From contig JAFDTP010000036.1 in the NCBI GenBank assembly GCA_019594195.1, forward strand, positions 1 to 17,333: a DNA stretch of 17,333 nucleotides, read 5' to 3'. This stretch comes from Thermoplasmata archaeon. Its GTDB lineage: Archaea > Thermoplasmatota > Thermoplasmata > Halarchaeoplasmatales > Halarchaeoplasmataceae. This document shows positions 7,368 to 15,007 of this stretch, piece by piece (positions within the stretch are counted from its first letter, which is position 1; every line of letters begins with the position of its first letter). Position numbers and translations under genes: made by a program. Below the pieces are notes generated by a model. That model was given only the letters and a program-made list of their open reading frames with translations, was not told where the DNA came from and did not search any database.

Positions 7368-8330
7368 TCACAGCTCCTCGGCTAAATCCAAAGCATGATA
7401 GGTTATTATAAGGTCGGCTCCCGCCCTCTTGATGGAATCCATCACTTCAAGAAACAGTCCTTCACTATCGATCAGACCGGCTTCACCGCCGTTCTTGATG
7501 AGCGAATATTCTCCGCTGACGCTGTAAGCCGCGATAGGAACATCGACCTCTTCCCGCAGTCTATAGATGATATCAAGGTAAGACAGAGCGGGCTTGACCA
7601 TTATTATATCAGCTCCCTCTTCGATATCTAGAACAGCTTCCCTGATGGCCTCGCGGGCGTTGGTATGATTCATCTGATGAGATCTTCTATCACCAAAATC
7701 AGGGCTAGATTCGCAAGCGTCTCTGAAGGGACCGTAGAAAGAGGATGCGTATTTTGCTGAATAGGACATTATAGGTATATCCTTATGATCTTCCCCGTCC
7801 AGTCTTTCTCTTATGGCCTTCACACGTCCGTCCATCATGTCCGAAGGAGCTACCATATCCGCTCCGTTCTCCACGTGTGAAAGTGCCATGTCAGCGAGGT
7901 AAGGTAGGGTCTCGTCGTTCTTGATCTTCCCGTCTTCTATTATGCCGCAGTGACCGTGAGAGGTATAGGCGCACAGGCAAACGTCCGTTATAAGATGAAG
8001 GTCGGGGAACTCCTCATCCAAGAGACGGAGCGCCTTCTGTACTGGCCCCTGATCATCTCTGGACATGCTTCCTGTTTCATCGCGGTCCTCCGGTATACCG
8101 AATAATAGTACGCTCTTCAGTCCGCTCTCCACCACCCTCTCCACTTCTTCCAAAAGCCTTTCGTCAGGGGATAGATGGTAGTTTCTCGGCAGCGACGGGA
8201 TCTCTTCCTTGATGTTAGAACCCTGTTTGACGAAAATCGGATATATGAGATCGTCGATACCGACCGAATTTTCTTGTACCATATCTCTCAAATTCTCATC
8301 ATATCTCAGCCTTCGCGGTCTTTTGAACAT
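7368..8330 (-). CDS. hemB: porphobilinogen synthase (5-aminolevulinate dehydratase)
   Basis: HemB condenses two 5-aminolevulinates to porphobilinogen. With the start used here (320 residues), the catalytic lysines are Lys193 (SAKYASSFYGPFRDA) and Lys246 (IIMVKPALSYLDII). The zinc site is Cys118, Cys120 and Cys128 in DVCLCAYTSHGHCG, so this is the zinc-dependent type, not the Asp-rich magnesium type. The reading frame stays open to 8366, but the ATG at 8330 has GAGGTG six bases upstream and directly follows the ahbC stop (TGA-G-ATG), and MFKRPRRLRYDENLRDMV is a normal HemB N-terminus. It lies between the two radical SAM genes, so gene order does not follow reaction order. Confidence 0.95.
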   Translation of the reverse strand: MFKRPRRLRYDENLRDMVQENSVGIDDLIYPIFVKQGSNIKEEIPSLPRNYHLSPDERLLEEVERVVESGLKSVLLFGIPEDRDETGSMSRDDQGPVQKALRLLDEEFPDLHLITDVCLCAYTSHGHCGIIEDGKIKNDETLPYLADMALSHVENGADMVAPSDMMDGRVKAIRERLDGEDHKDIPIMSYSAKYASSFYGPFRDACESSPDFGDRRSHQMNHTNAREAIREAVLDIEEGADIIMVKPALSYLDIIYRLREEVDVPIAAYSVSGEYSLIKNGGEAGLIDSEGLFLEVMDSIKRAGADLIITYHALDLAEEL

Positions 8331-8331
8331 C

Positions 8332-9516
8332 TCATCCACCTCGACCATATCTATCCAACTCTTCAAGTGTTAGATAACATCCCGGATCCTCGGCCCAGAG
8401 GTCATCGTAAGAAGCCTCCGCCCGAGCCCTGAAATTTCCATTACATACGTCGAACCAGTCACAGCCATGGCATCTACCTTTGACCCGTGACTCCCTATCT
8501 CTTAACTTCCCGAGCAAAGTCTCATCGTCGTCCCATATATCGCCGAAACTCCTTTCCCTCACATCTCCTACAGTATGCCCCATGGTGAACTGATCAGGAT
8601 GTACATCGCCCGACCAATCCACACACGCTATGGCTATACCAGATCTGTTGCCACCGTTGTTCTCGAGGTATCGAAGGACCCTCTCGGCTCTCTCATCGTC
8701 CTCCTCTATCATATCGAGGTAGAGGAAGATACCGTCCACGTGATTTCCGACGGTGAGGATCTCCTTGTCTTCATGCTCCTTCAGTATCTCTTCCGTTCTA
8801 TCGAATATGCTCTTCATGATCTTCCTTTTCTCACGGTCGGTGAGAGCTGCATCGTTCAATTCCTTTCCTCTACCCTTGTGTACCAGATGGTAAAAGCAGA
8901 GTCGAGAGATATCTTCTTGGATCACGAGGTCGAATATCTGAGGTATCTCATCCCTGTTATAGTCGGTCATCGTGAATCGGAGACCCACTTTTTGTCCAGC
9001 ATCTTGACAGTTGCGTATACCTCTCAGTGCTCTTTTGAAAGCGTCTTCGCTGCCTCTGAAGCGGTCATGGGTCTCCTCCAGACCGTCCAAACTTATCCCT
9101 ACATAACTGACACCTAGGTCTTCGAACGTCTCAGCTCTCTCTTCCGTGATCAAAGTACCGTTTGTAGAGATAGTTACCCTCAATCCTTTATCGGTGGCGT
9201 ATCCTATCAGTTCGTCGAGATCATCTCTCATCAAAGGTTCTCCGCCAGAGAACAGGAGCACAGGGACGTTGTGATCGGCGAGATCATCGATGAACTCCTT
9301 TGCTTCTTCGGTGGAGAGTTCATCCTGGGCTTTAGAGCCGTCTGCGCTCGCGTAGCAGTGCTTGCAGGATAAGTTACAGGCCCTAGTACAATTCCAGACC
9401 ACTATCGGGCCCATATCATCTCTCGTACCCTTTTTTGAGCCTTTGCTGTGTTTACTGTAGCGTAACTTGTCACCGTAATGACTCGAATCTATCAGAAGTT
9501 TAGATAAGTTCAACAT
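8332..9516 (-). CDS. ahbC: radical SAM 12,18-didecarboxysiroheme deacetylase AhbC
   Basis: AhbC removes the acetate groups at C2 and C7 of 12,18-didecarboxysiroheme to give Fe-coproporphyrin III. It has 394 residues. An N-terminal leader with LRYSKHSKGSK is characteristic of the AhbC group. The radical SAM motif is Cys47, Cys51, Cys54 (CNLSCKHC), then FSGGEPLMRDDL (89-100) and ISLDGLEETHDRFRG (141-155). KVGLRFT, CFYHLVHKGRGKEL and GDVHPDQF also match this group. C-terminal Cys298, 349, 352, 358 and 380 can hold an auxiliary cluster. A strong AGGAGGT lies nine bases before the ATG, which overlaps the cobA-hemD stop by seven bases. The assignment relative to AhbD rests on remembered subfamily signatures. 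Confidence 0.88.
   Translation of the reverse strand: MLNLSKLLIDSSHYGDKLRYSKHSKGSKKGTRDDMGPIVVWNCTRACNLSCKHCYASADGSKAQDELSTEEAKEFIDDLADHNVPVLLFSGGEPLMRDDLDELIGYATDKGLRVTISTNGTLITEERAETFEDLGVSYVGISLDGLEETHDRFRGSEDAFKRALRGIRNCQDAGQKVGLRFTMTDYNRDEIPQIFDLVIQEDISRLCFYHLVHKGRGKELNDAALTDREKRKIMKSIFDRTEEILKEHEDKEILTVGNHVDGIFLYLDMIEEDDERAERVLRYLENNGGNRSGIAIACVDWSGDVHPDQFTMGHTVGDVRERSFGDIWDDDETLLGKLRDRESRVKGRCHGCDWFDVCNGNFRARAEASYDDLWAEDPGCYLTLEELDRYGRGG
9224..9246. repeat. 23-bp direct repeat, ahbC copy
   Basis: This is the second copy of the stretch at 7170-7192. The two lie 2,054 bp apart in the same orientation, so recombination between them would delete hemB and fuse ahbC to ahbD. It arises from the conserved radical SAM GGEP motif. 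Confidence 0.8.
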
Positions 9517-11018
9517 CCTTCTCTACCTCCTTTATGGCATCTTATTATAGCATCGGAAAGTCCTTCTATATCGTATTCGGAGGCGACGATATCCACCTCG
9601 ATATCGTGGTTCCGGGCGGTTTCTGCGGTCACGGGACCTATCGCCGCCACAGTCATATCTTCAAAGTACTTTTTATCATCTATCATATCGATGAAATTCT
9701 CGACGGTGGAAGAACTAGTGAAAGTTATCATGTTGTACATCCCGTCTTCGATATCGCGTTCGACATCCTCGGGGATCGAACCTCCCAGTGTTCTATAGGT
9801 CTCGACTTCATCGACGTCGTTTCCAGCTTCTTTCAACCCATCATGAAGGATATCTCTAGCTTCAAGGGTCCTGGGCAGCAATATCCTTTTCCTTCCATCG
9901 ATCTCTTCCTTCAAACTGGACAATAATCCTTCAGCTCTGAACTCTTCCGGAACGATCTCTACGGAAAGACCTTTACTCTCGAGTTCTGACGCTGTCTTTT
10001 CACCTATAGCCGCCAACTTCACTCCATACAGAGACCTGATATCAACGTTCCTTTCAGACATCCTCTCGAAGAAATATCTCACACCGTTGGTACTGGTGAA
10101 GACTATCCAATCATACGATCCGAGGTCCTCTAAAGCGCGGTCGAGTCCGGAGAGATCGTCAGGAGGCGCTATCTTTATCGCGGGCACCTCTCTGACCACA
10201 GCGCCTTCGTCCTCCAACATCTCGGTAAAACCTCTAGCCTGCTCTTTAGGCCTTGTATTCAATACCCTTAAACCGGCGAGCGGTGACTCCGAACGCCAAT
10301 CCGATCTTTTCCCGGCGACCTCACCAACGATTATGACCGCCGGTGGAGATATCTTTCCATCAGCTTCCCGGGCGATCTCTCCCAAAGTAGAAAGGATGAC
10401 CGTCTGTTCCGGCATCGTACCTCTTTCTATTATCGCTGCAGGGGTCTCTTCGCTCCTCCCACCCTCCAATAGCTTTTGTTGGATACGGGAGAGGTTCTTG
10501 ACACCCATCAAAAATATCAATGTCTCGGGTCCTTCGGCGAGTGCTCTCCATTCGTGGCTGCTCTCTTCTTTATCCGGGTCTTCGTGGCCGGTGATGATCG
10601 CCACTGAAGAAGATAAGTTCCGTGAAGTCGCAGGGATACCCGCATAGGCGGGAACGGCCAATGCCGAGGTTATCCCGGGAACAACTTCAAAACTGACTCC
10701 TTTTTCATCCAAATACTCGGCCTCTTCACCTCCACGCCCGAACAAGAACGGATCGCCGCCTTTCAAGCGCACGACTTTCTCCTTCTCACGAGACCTGTCG
10801 AAGAGGATACGGTTTATCTCATCCTGTTTGAGCCGATGTTTTCCCGCCTTTTTACCAGCGTAGATGGTCTCACAATCTTCAGAGATGTGATTCAAGAGTG
10901 AATTTTCGATGAGCCTATCATAGACAACTACGTCCGCTGTTTCCAGCGTTCTTTTTCCTTTGGTGGTCAATAATCCCGGGTCTCCGGGTCCGGCACCGAC
11001 GAGATACACTTTACCCAT
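9510..11018 (-). CDS. cobA-hemD: fused uroporphyrinogen-III methyltransferase / uroporphyrinogen-III synthase
   Basis: Two enzymes are joined in 502 residues. The N-terminal half (about 1-245) is a SAM uroporphyrinogen-III C-methyltransferase making precorrin-2. It has VYLVGAGPGDPGLLT (4-18), RLKGGDPFLFGRGGEEA (84-100), VPGITSALAVPAYAGIP and a GHEDPDK loop. The C-terminal half (about 255-495) is a HemD synthase that closes hydroxymethylbilane with D-ring inversion. It has VLNTRPKEQARGF, VFTSTNGVRYFF, AIGEKTA and a TFTSSSTVENF segment. The frame is open to 11054, but the ATG at 11018 follows GGAGGAT by six bases and lies one base after the hemC stop (TAA-C-ATG). The fusion links consecutive steps at the branch to siroheme, and its product could also feed cobalamin or other corrinoids. 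Confidence 0.93.
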   Translation of the reverse strand: MGKVYLVGAGPGDPGLLTTKGKRTLETADVVVYDRLIENSLLNHISEDCETIYAGKKAGKHRLKQDEINRILFDRSREKEKVVRLKGGDPFLFGRGGEEAEYLDEKGVSFEVVPGITSALAVPAYAGIPATSRNLSSSVAIITGHEDPDKEESSHEWRALAEGPETLIFLMGVKNLSRIQQKLLEGGRSEETPAAIIERGTMPEQTVILSTLGEIAREADGKISPPAVIIVGEVAGKRSDWRSESPLAGLRVLNTRPKEQARGFTEMLEDEGAVVREVPAIKIAPPDDLSGLDRALEDLGSYDWIVFTSTNGVRYFFERMSERNVDIRSLYGVKLAAIGEKTASELESKGLSVEIVPEEFRAEGLLSSLKEEIDGRKRILLPRTLEARDILHDGLKEAGNDVDEVETYRTLGGSIPEDVERDIEDGMYNMITFTSSSTVENFIDMIDDKKYFEDMTVAAIGPVTAETARNHDIEVDIVASEYDIEGLSDAIIRCHKGGREGC

Positions 11019-11019
11019 G

Positions 11020-11940
11020 TTATCTATCCTCCAGATCCAGAAAGCGATCCGCACCCGCTCTCAACAGCCTGTCGGCGACCTCCACTCCGAGTTCATCTGC
11101 TTTCTCAAAAGGAGCTTCAGCCCTCACTTCAACGTGTTCCCGTCCATCTTTCGATCCTACAAGGGCGGTGAGGGTCAAACGATCGTCGAGCACTTCGGAA
11201 TGACATCCAACAGGTACGTGACAGTCTCCGCCGAGGTGTTTCAACATGCCCCTCTCGGCTATCATCTTTCCTCTGAGTTCCTCTTTCTCAACCTCTTTCA
11301 GGAGTCTTTGCGACCTATCATCTTTTTCTCTTATCTCGACCGCTAGAACGCCCTGTCCAGGCGCCGGTAAGAACCTGTCAGGCGGAAGATAAGAAGTTAT
11401 CATATCCTCGAAACCGAGTCTCTTCAAACCGGACACGGCCAGGATGAGAGCGTCATAATCTTCAGTCTCTAATTTCTCGAGGCGAGTGTTGACGTTGCCG
11501 CGGATAGGTTCGATCTCCAGATCGAGCCTCCGTCTGAGCAATTGGGTCTGCCGTCTCAAACTGCCAGTACCTACTATGCCATCAGAAGGGAGCTGGTCGA
11601 GATCATCGTATTCTAGAGAAACGAAGCAGTCCCTCGGATCTTCTCGATCCAGATATGCTCCGATCTCAAGACCTTCGGGTAAAGAAGTGGGAACGTCCTT
11701 CAGGCTGTGCACAGCTAGATCGATCTCTCCTTCCAAAAGATACTTTTCGATCTCTTTCAAAAAGACGCCTTTGCCGCCTATCTCAGAGAGAGGTTTATCC
11801 AGTATCCTGTCGCCCTTGGTCTTTATCTTCTCTATCTCTACATCGAGTTCTTTACCGGATCGAGAAAGTATCTTTTTGACCCTCTCGGCCTGATGAACGG
11901 CCAGGTCACTAGCTCTAGTACCTATCCTTAACTTTTCCAT
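11020..11940 (-). CDS. hemC: hydroxymethylbilane synthase (porphobilinogen deaminase)
   Basis: HemC joins four porphobilinogens head to tail on a dipyrromethane cofactor. The cofactor cysteine is Cys240 in LGGDCHVPVG. Other family marks are LRIGTRASDLAVHQA (4-18), DLAVHSLKDVPT (74-85), GTGSLRRQTQL (125-135), RGNVNTRL (147-154) and PAPGQGVLAVE. At 306 residues the length is typical. I chose the ATG at 11940 over an in-frame TTG at 11955; GGAG lies nine bases upstream. The gene overlaps the end of the Met8-like gene by 26 bases in another frame, so translation is probably coupled. An A/T-rich stretch (11971-11990) within the upstream gene could act as an internal promoter, but this is weak. Confidence 0.95.
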   Translation of the reverse strand: MEKLRIGTRASDLAVHQAERVKKILSRSGKELDVEIEKIKTKGDRILDKPLSEIGGKGVFLKEIEKYLLEGEIDLAVHSLKDVPTSLPEGLEIGAYLDREDPRDCFVSLEYDDLDQLPSDGIVGTGSLRRQTQLLRRRLDLEIEPIRGNVNTRLEKLETEDYDALILAVSGLKRLGFEDMITSYLPPDRFLPAPGQGVLAVEIREKDDRSQRLLKEVEKEELRGKMIAERGMLKHLGGDCHVPVGCHSEVLDDRLTLTALVGSKDGREHVEVRAEAPFEKADELGVEVADRLLRAGADRFLDLEDR

Positions 11941-12622
11941 CTGAATCGACTCCAACTTCTTCCAGTATTTCGATAAATATTTTTTTTAGTTCTTTTGGAA
12001 CGGTCTTTTCAGCGATATCCAATGCCTCTTTTAGATCACCCTGCCAGAGCGCTTTTTCGACCCTTTGGTCGCCCAACCTGATCAGCAACTCTCGTCTATC
12101 TTCCTCCGGCATCCTTGATATTATCTCGGGCCGGAGCCTTTTCAGTATGTCTAGGTACTTTTCGTATGCTGGCCCGAATCCGTCATGCAGTCTTTGTTTC
12201 ACAGATGCGGAAAGCGCGGGACTCGCACCACCCGTACTGACAGCCACCTTGAGATCACCTCGGTCGAAGGCCGCAGTCAGAGTGAATGTGGAGATATCTT
12301 TATCGTCCACAACGTTGACCAATACACCCCTTTCTTGCGCGGCTTGTGAAACCCTTCTGTTGACTTCCCTATCGGATGTAGCTGCCACAGCCAAAGTTTT
12401 CCCATCAAGGTGTCTTTCGGTGAACTCCTCTTCGAGATACTCTATCCCTTCAGCTTCCAAAAACTCTATCGATCGATCGGTGAACTCGGGGCTGACGACC
12501 ATCAAGTTCGCTCCGGATCCGTGGAGCTGTTTGGCTTTCCTTTCGGCCACACCACCACCTCCGACAACGAGGCATGGCTCGCCGGATACGTCCAGGTTCA
12601 CGTTTAGAGTATTTCGGACCAT
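11915..12622 (-). CDS. sirC: precorrin-2 dehydrogenase / sirohydrochlorin ferrochelatase (Met8/SirC-like)
   Basis: The protein oxidises precorrin-2 to sirohydrochlorin with NAD and probably also inserts iron to give siroheme. Its 235 residues show a Rossmann motif, CLVVGGGGVAERKAKQL (17-33), then AATSDREVNRRVSQAA (80-95), NVVDDKD (103-109) and FDRGDLKVAVSTGGASPAL (119-137), as in CysG N-terminal and Met8p domains. Asp106 aligns by eye with the Asp needed for both activities in those enzymes. No separate CbiX/CbiK chelatase is in the window, consistent with a dual role. I prefer the ATG at 12622, with AGGTGA four to five bases upstream; an ATG at 12646 overlapping the hemA stop (ATGA) would add eight residues. 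The symbol is provisional: SirC denotes dehydrogenase only, Met8 the bifunctional form. Confidence 0.88.
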   Translation of the reverse strand: MVRNTLNVNLDVSGEPCLVVGGGGVAERKAKQLHGSGANLMVVSPEFTDRSIEFLEAEGIEYLEEEFTERHLDGKTLAVAATSDREVNRRVSQAAQERGVLVNVVDDKDISTFTLTAAFDRGDLKVAVSTGGASPALSASVKQRLHDGFGPAYEKYLDILKRLRPEIISRMPEEDRRELLIRLGDQRVEKALWQGDLKEALDIAEKTVPKELKKIFIEILEEVGVDSDGKVKDRY

Positions 12623-12642
12623 CTTTTCACCTATTATAACCT

Positions 12643-13893
12643 TCATCCTAGATCGAAAATATCCGATACCAATTCTAATCTATCTTCGTCATCCATCTGT
12701 TTCAAGTTGACTATCGGATCGTGCAGCATTTTTTTGATCAGCGCCCTACTGAAATCTTCCAAAACTTCTTCTTTCTCATCACGGTCCTCTGCAGTGGAGA
12801 GTTTGTTCATCGCCTTTTCAAGCTCCTTTTCCCGTAGATCCTCAGCTTTTTCGTTGAGCTTCTCTATCACCGGTGCGGCCTCCCTGTGTCCCAGCCAATC
12901 GTTCAGGTTCTCGTATTCCTCTTCGATCATCTCTTCTATCCTGTCCAGTTCAGATCGGCCGCCGGCCAAATTCTGTTCCACTATACTGTCCAATCCGTCC
13001 AGATCGTAGATATGAACTCCGTCTATCTCTTCTAGCCCGGGCTCTATATCTCTAGGTACGGCGAGATCGATGAAGAGGATATCGTCGTCCCTGGACTTCA
13101 GTCCTTCTCCGTGTATATCTTTTGTGATGACCGGTTCCGACGAACCTGTAGAGGTTATCACCAGGTCGTATTCGCCGATAGTGCTTTGCAGCTCTTCAAG
13201 AGGTACGGCTCTACCCTTGAACTCTTCGGCCAGCGAGGACGATCTCTCGAAGGTCCTGTTGGTGATATCAGGGTCCGTCACGCCCCGTTCAACGAGGTTT
13301 TTCAAGACCATTCTACCCATGTCTCCAGCACCAACGATAAGAACATCCCCACTGTTTATATCCTCGAGCATCTCATCTGCCAGCTCGCAGGCGGCTGAAC
13401 CTATAGACACCGCCTTTTCAGAGATGGACGTTTCATCTCTAGCCCTTTTACCGGCGCGGATCGCTCTTTTGAATACGGCGTGCAGGAGCGTGTCGCAGCA
13501 GTCCTCCTCGCACGAAAACTCGTAAGCTTCTTTCACCTGACCCAGTATCTGAGGTTCCCCTTTTACCATAGAATCCAAGCCGGAGGCGACTCTGAAGAGA
13601 TGAAAGACGCTGTCCTTTCCCTCGTGCACATACAGATGATCTTCGAGGTCTGATAAGTCGGAAAAACCTTCTAAGAAGTTTTTAAGGCGCTCTTTTTCTC
13701 CATCCGGCTCTTCGGTACAAAGATAAACTTCACATCTGTTGCAGGTGTTCAATATGACCGCACCATCCCTATGTTCGACATCTAGTAAGTTCGCGATGAC
13801 CTCTCTTTTCTGAGTGTCCGAGAACGCTACGGCTTCCCTGACCTCGATAGGGGCCGTGATATGATTAAGACCTATGGCGATTATCTCCTTCAT
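12643..13893 (-). CDS. hemA: glutamyl-tRNA reductase
   Basis: HemA reduces glutamyl-tRNA to glutamate-1-semialdehyde with NADPH and commits carbon to tetrapyrroles. In 416 residues it has the catalytic Cys51 in LNTCNRCEVY. FHLFRVASGLDSMVKGEPQI and LGQVKEAY follow at 97-124, then the nucleotide-binding VLIVGAGDMGRMVLKNL (184-200), FIDLAVPRDIEPG, and a C-terminal helical dimerisation region. The ATG has GAGGT (13901-13905) seven bases upstream. It is the first gene of the operon, as suits a committed and usually regulated step, and a TATA element at 13956-13969 would give a leader of about 40 bases. No haem-regulatory CP motif is evident. Confidence 0.96.
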   Translation of the reverse strand: MKEIIAIGLNHITAPIEVREAVAFSDTQKREVIANLLDVEHRDGAVILNTCNRCEVYLCTEEPDGEKERLKNFLEGFSDLSDLEDHLYVHEGKDSVFHLFRVASGLDSMVKGEPQILGQVKEAYEFSCEEDCCDTLLHAVFKRAIRAGKRARDETSISEKAVSIGSAACELADEMLEDINSGDVLIVGAGDMGRMVLKNLVERGVTDPDITNRTFERSSSLAEEFKGRAVPLEELQSTIGEYDLVITSTGSSEPVITKDIHGEGLKSRDDDILFIDLAVPRDIEPGLEEIDGVHIYDLDGLDSIVEQNLAGGRSELDRIEEMIEEEYENLNDWLGHREAAPVIEKLNEKAEDLREKELEKAMNKLSTAEDRDEKEEVLEDFSRALIKKMLHDPIVNLKQMDDEDRLELVSDIFDLG

Positions 13894-13955
13894 GGGATAT
13901 ACCTCTAGATTTGTAAATTCGTCAGATCTTCAGCGCCTTGACTATATGATGCCGA

Positions 13956-13979
13956 ACTATATAAAAATCTGTTTCCCCA
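13956..13979 (-). promoter_or_regulatory. hemA operon promoter (BRE and TATA)
   Basis: On the minus strand GGGGAAACAG is followed by ATTTTTATATAGT, a good archaeal BRE/TATA pair. Transcription would start near 13935, about 40 bases before the hemA ATG, and could run through all ten heme genes. Confidence 0.6.
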
Positions 13980-13995
13980 CTCATATTCATTATCG

Positions 13996-14017
13996 GTTAT
14001 ACTGTATAGATTATAAC
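13996..14017. promoter_or_regulatory. nested inverted repeats upstream of the heme promoter
   Basis: GTTATA (13996-14001) and TATAAC (14012-14017) form an inverted repeat with a ten-base spacer. Within it TATAC-T-GTATA (13998-14008) is a second palindrome. They lie just upstream of the hemA BRE/TATA, where an activator might bind. The region is AT-rich, so chance is a real alternative. The rest of the 245-base divergent gap (13894-14138) holds no gene I can support. Confidence 0.3.
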
Positions 14018-14103
14018 TCCTTTATATCTTTTATGAGGTTCGAGTCACAAGCTGGAGTCGATCTGGCTAGATAGTACCTTTGGTTTAGATCCGACAAAAT
14101 CAA

Positions 14104-14116
14104 AATATATTTATAT
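14104..14116 (+). promoter_or_regulatory. TATA element of the tup operon
   Basis: AATATATTTATAT, preceded by A-rich sequence suitable for a BRE, is centred about 29 bases before the tupA ATG. No ribosome-binding site precedes that ATG, so the message is probably leaderless. Confidence 0.6.
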
Positions 14117-14120
14117 TCGA

Positions 14121-14138
14121 TATGCTTACTAAAGCATA
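14121..14138. promoter_or_regulatory. perfect inverted repeat, likely operator of tupABC
   Basis: TATGCTT (14121-14127) and AAGCATA (14132-14138) are perfect inverted copies around a four-base spacer. The site lies between the TATA element and the ATG and would cover the predicted transcription start, a classic repressor position. A regulator sensing tungstate or molybdate is the natural guess, but none is encoded in the window. Confidence 0.5.
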
Positions 14139-14993
14139 ATGTTTTTCGACGGTGAAAACAGGGGAAAAAAGATCGCCGTAGTGATCATAGTCGCGATCCT
14201 TATAATCACATGCATCATCGCCTGGAGGAGTGTTTACTCAGGAGACGAGCTGATCTTAGCTACTACTACGAGCACCTATGATTCCGGACTTTTAGACGAG
14301 ATCGTACCGATGTTCGAAGAAGAGCACGACGTGAGGGTCAGAGTGATGGCAACAGGAACGGGACAGGCACTCGCATTGGGAGAAAGAGGCGATGCAGACG
14401 TTTTACTGGTGCATTCACCCGAAAAGGAGGAAGAGTTCATCGATAGCGGCCACGGCAACGCTCGATACGAGGTGATGTACAACGAATACGTTATCGTCGG
14501 TCCTTCCGACGATCCTGCCGGTATCCGTGGTATGGACGATGCTGAGGCGGCCTTCGAGCTGCTTTACGAAGAAGGGGCAACTTTTTGTTCTAGAGGTGAC
14601 GATTCGGGCACCCATATGAAGGAACTAGATATCTGGGAAGGTGCCGATATAGAAAAAGATGAGATCGAGGATTCCGACCGGTACAGATCGCTAGGACAGG
14701 GTATGGGCGATACGCTCAGGACCGCGAACGAGTTCGGTGACGCTTACACCTTGGCCGACGAGTCTACCTATATATCCCTCAAAGAAGATCTTGTGGAGCT
14801 CGATATACTCGTCAGGGACGAGGAGACGCTTTTCAACCAGTACTCCGTGATACCGGTCAGCGGTGCAAGAAATTCCGAAACAGCCGAAGACTTCGCCCAG
14901 TGGATCGTTTCGGACGAGATACAGGGTGTGATCGACGAGTACACCGTGAAAGGAGAGAGGATCTTCACCGCAAATGCAAAAAAGACCATCTGA
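14139..14993 (+). CDS. tupA: tungstate ABC transporter substrate-binding protein
   Basis: TupA captures tungstate outside the cell and hands it to the TupBC importer. The 284-residue protein has a short charged N-terminus and one hydrophobic anchor (12-28), with no good lipobox, so it is probably tethered by an uncleaved helix or cut by a signal peptidase. The mature part opens with ILATTTSTYDSGLLDEIVP (39-57), whose TTTST contacts the oxyanion in this family. MATGTGQALALGERGDADVLLVHS (70-93) and SRGDDSGTHMKELDIW (151-166) follow, all typical of TupA rather than the ModA or WtpA types. The ATG appears leaderless behind a TATA element and an inverted repeat. tupB starts 14 bases downstream. 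Confidence 0.92.
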   Translation: MFFDGENRGKKIAVVIIVAILIITCIIAWRSVYSGDELILATTTSTYDSGLLDEIVPMFEEEHDVRVRVMATGTGQALALGERGDADVLLVHSPEKEEEFIDSGHGNARYEVMYNEYVIVGPSDDPAGIRGMDDAEAAFELLYEEGATFCSRGDDSGTHMKELDIWEGADIEKDEIEDSDRYRSLGQGMGDTLRTANEFGDAYTLADESTYISLKEDLVELDILVRDEETLFNQYSVIPVSGARNSETAEDFAQWIVSDEIQGVIDEYTVKGERIFTANAKKTI

Positions 14994-15007
14994 TCTGAGG
15001 AAGATAT

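Noticed and set aside
7368..8366. HemB starting at 8366
   Set aside because: The extra 12 residues would overlap ahbC, and an ATG at 8330 has a well-spaced GAGGTG and a normal N-terminus.
8575..9117. 180-codon plus-strand frame opposite ahbC
   Set aside because: Antisense to a conserved radical SAM gene with no recognisable motif or start signal; a shadow frame.
14030..14060. GGTTCGAGTC resembling a tRNA T-arm
   Set aside because: The flanking bases do not pair as a T-stem and the AT-rich upstream sequence has no D or anticodon arm.
14033..14074. Thirteen-codon reading frame (MRFESQAGVDLAR) upstream of tupA
   Set aside because: No ribosome-binding site, and the only nearby TATA-like sequence is too close to give a leaderless start. 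Probably chance.
14190..14225. Lipoprotein signal (lipobox) in TupA
   Set aside because: The only nearby cysteine is in LIITC, without the small residues expected before a lipidated Cys.
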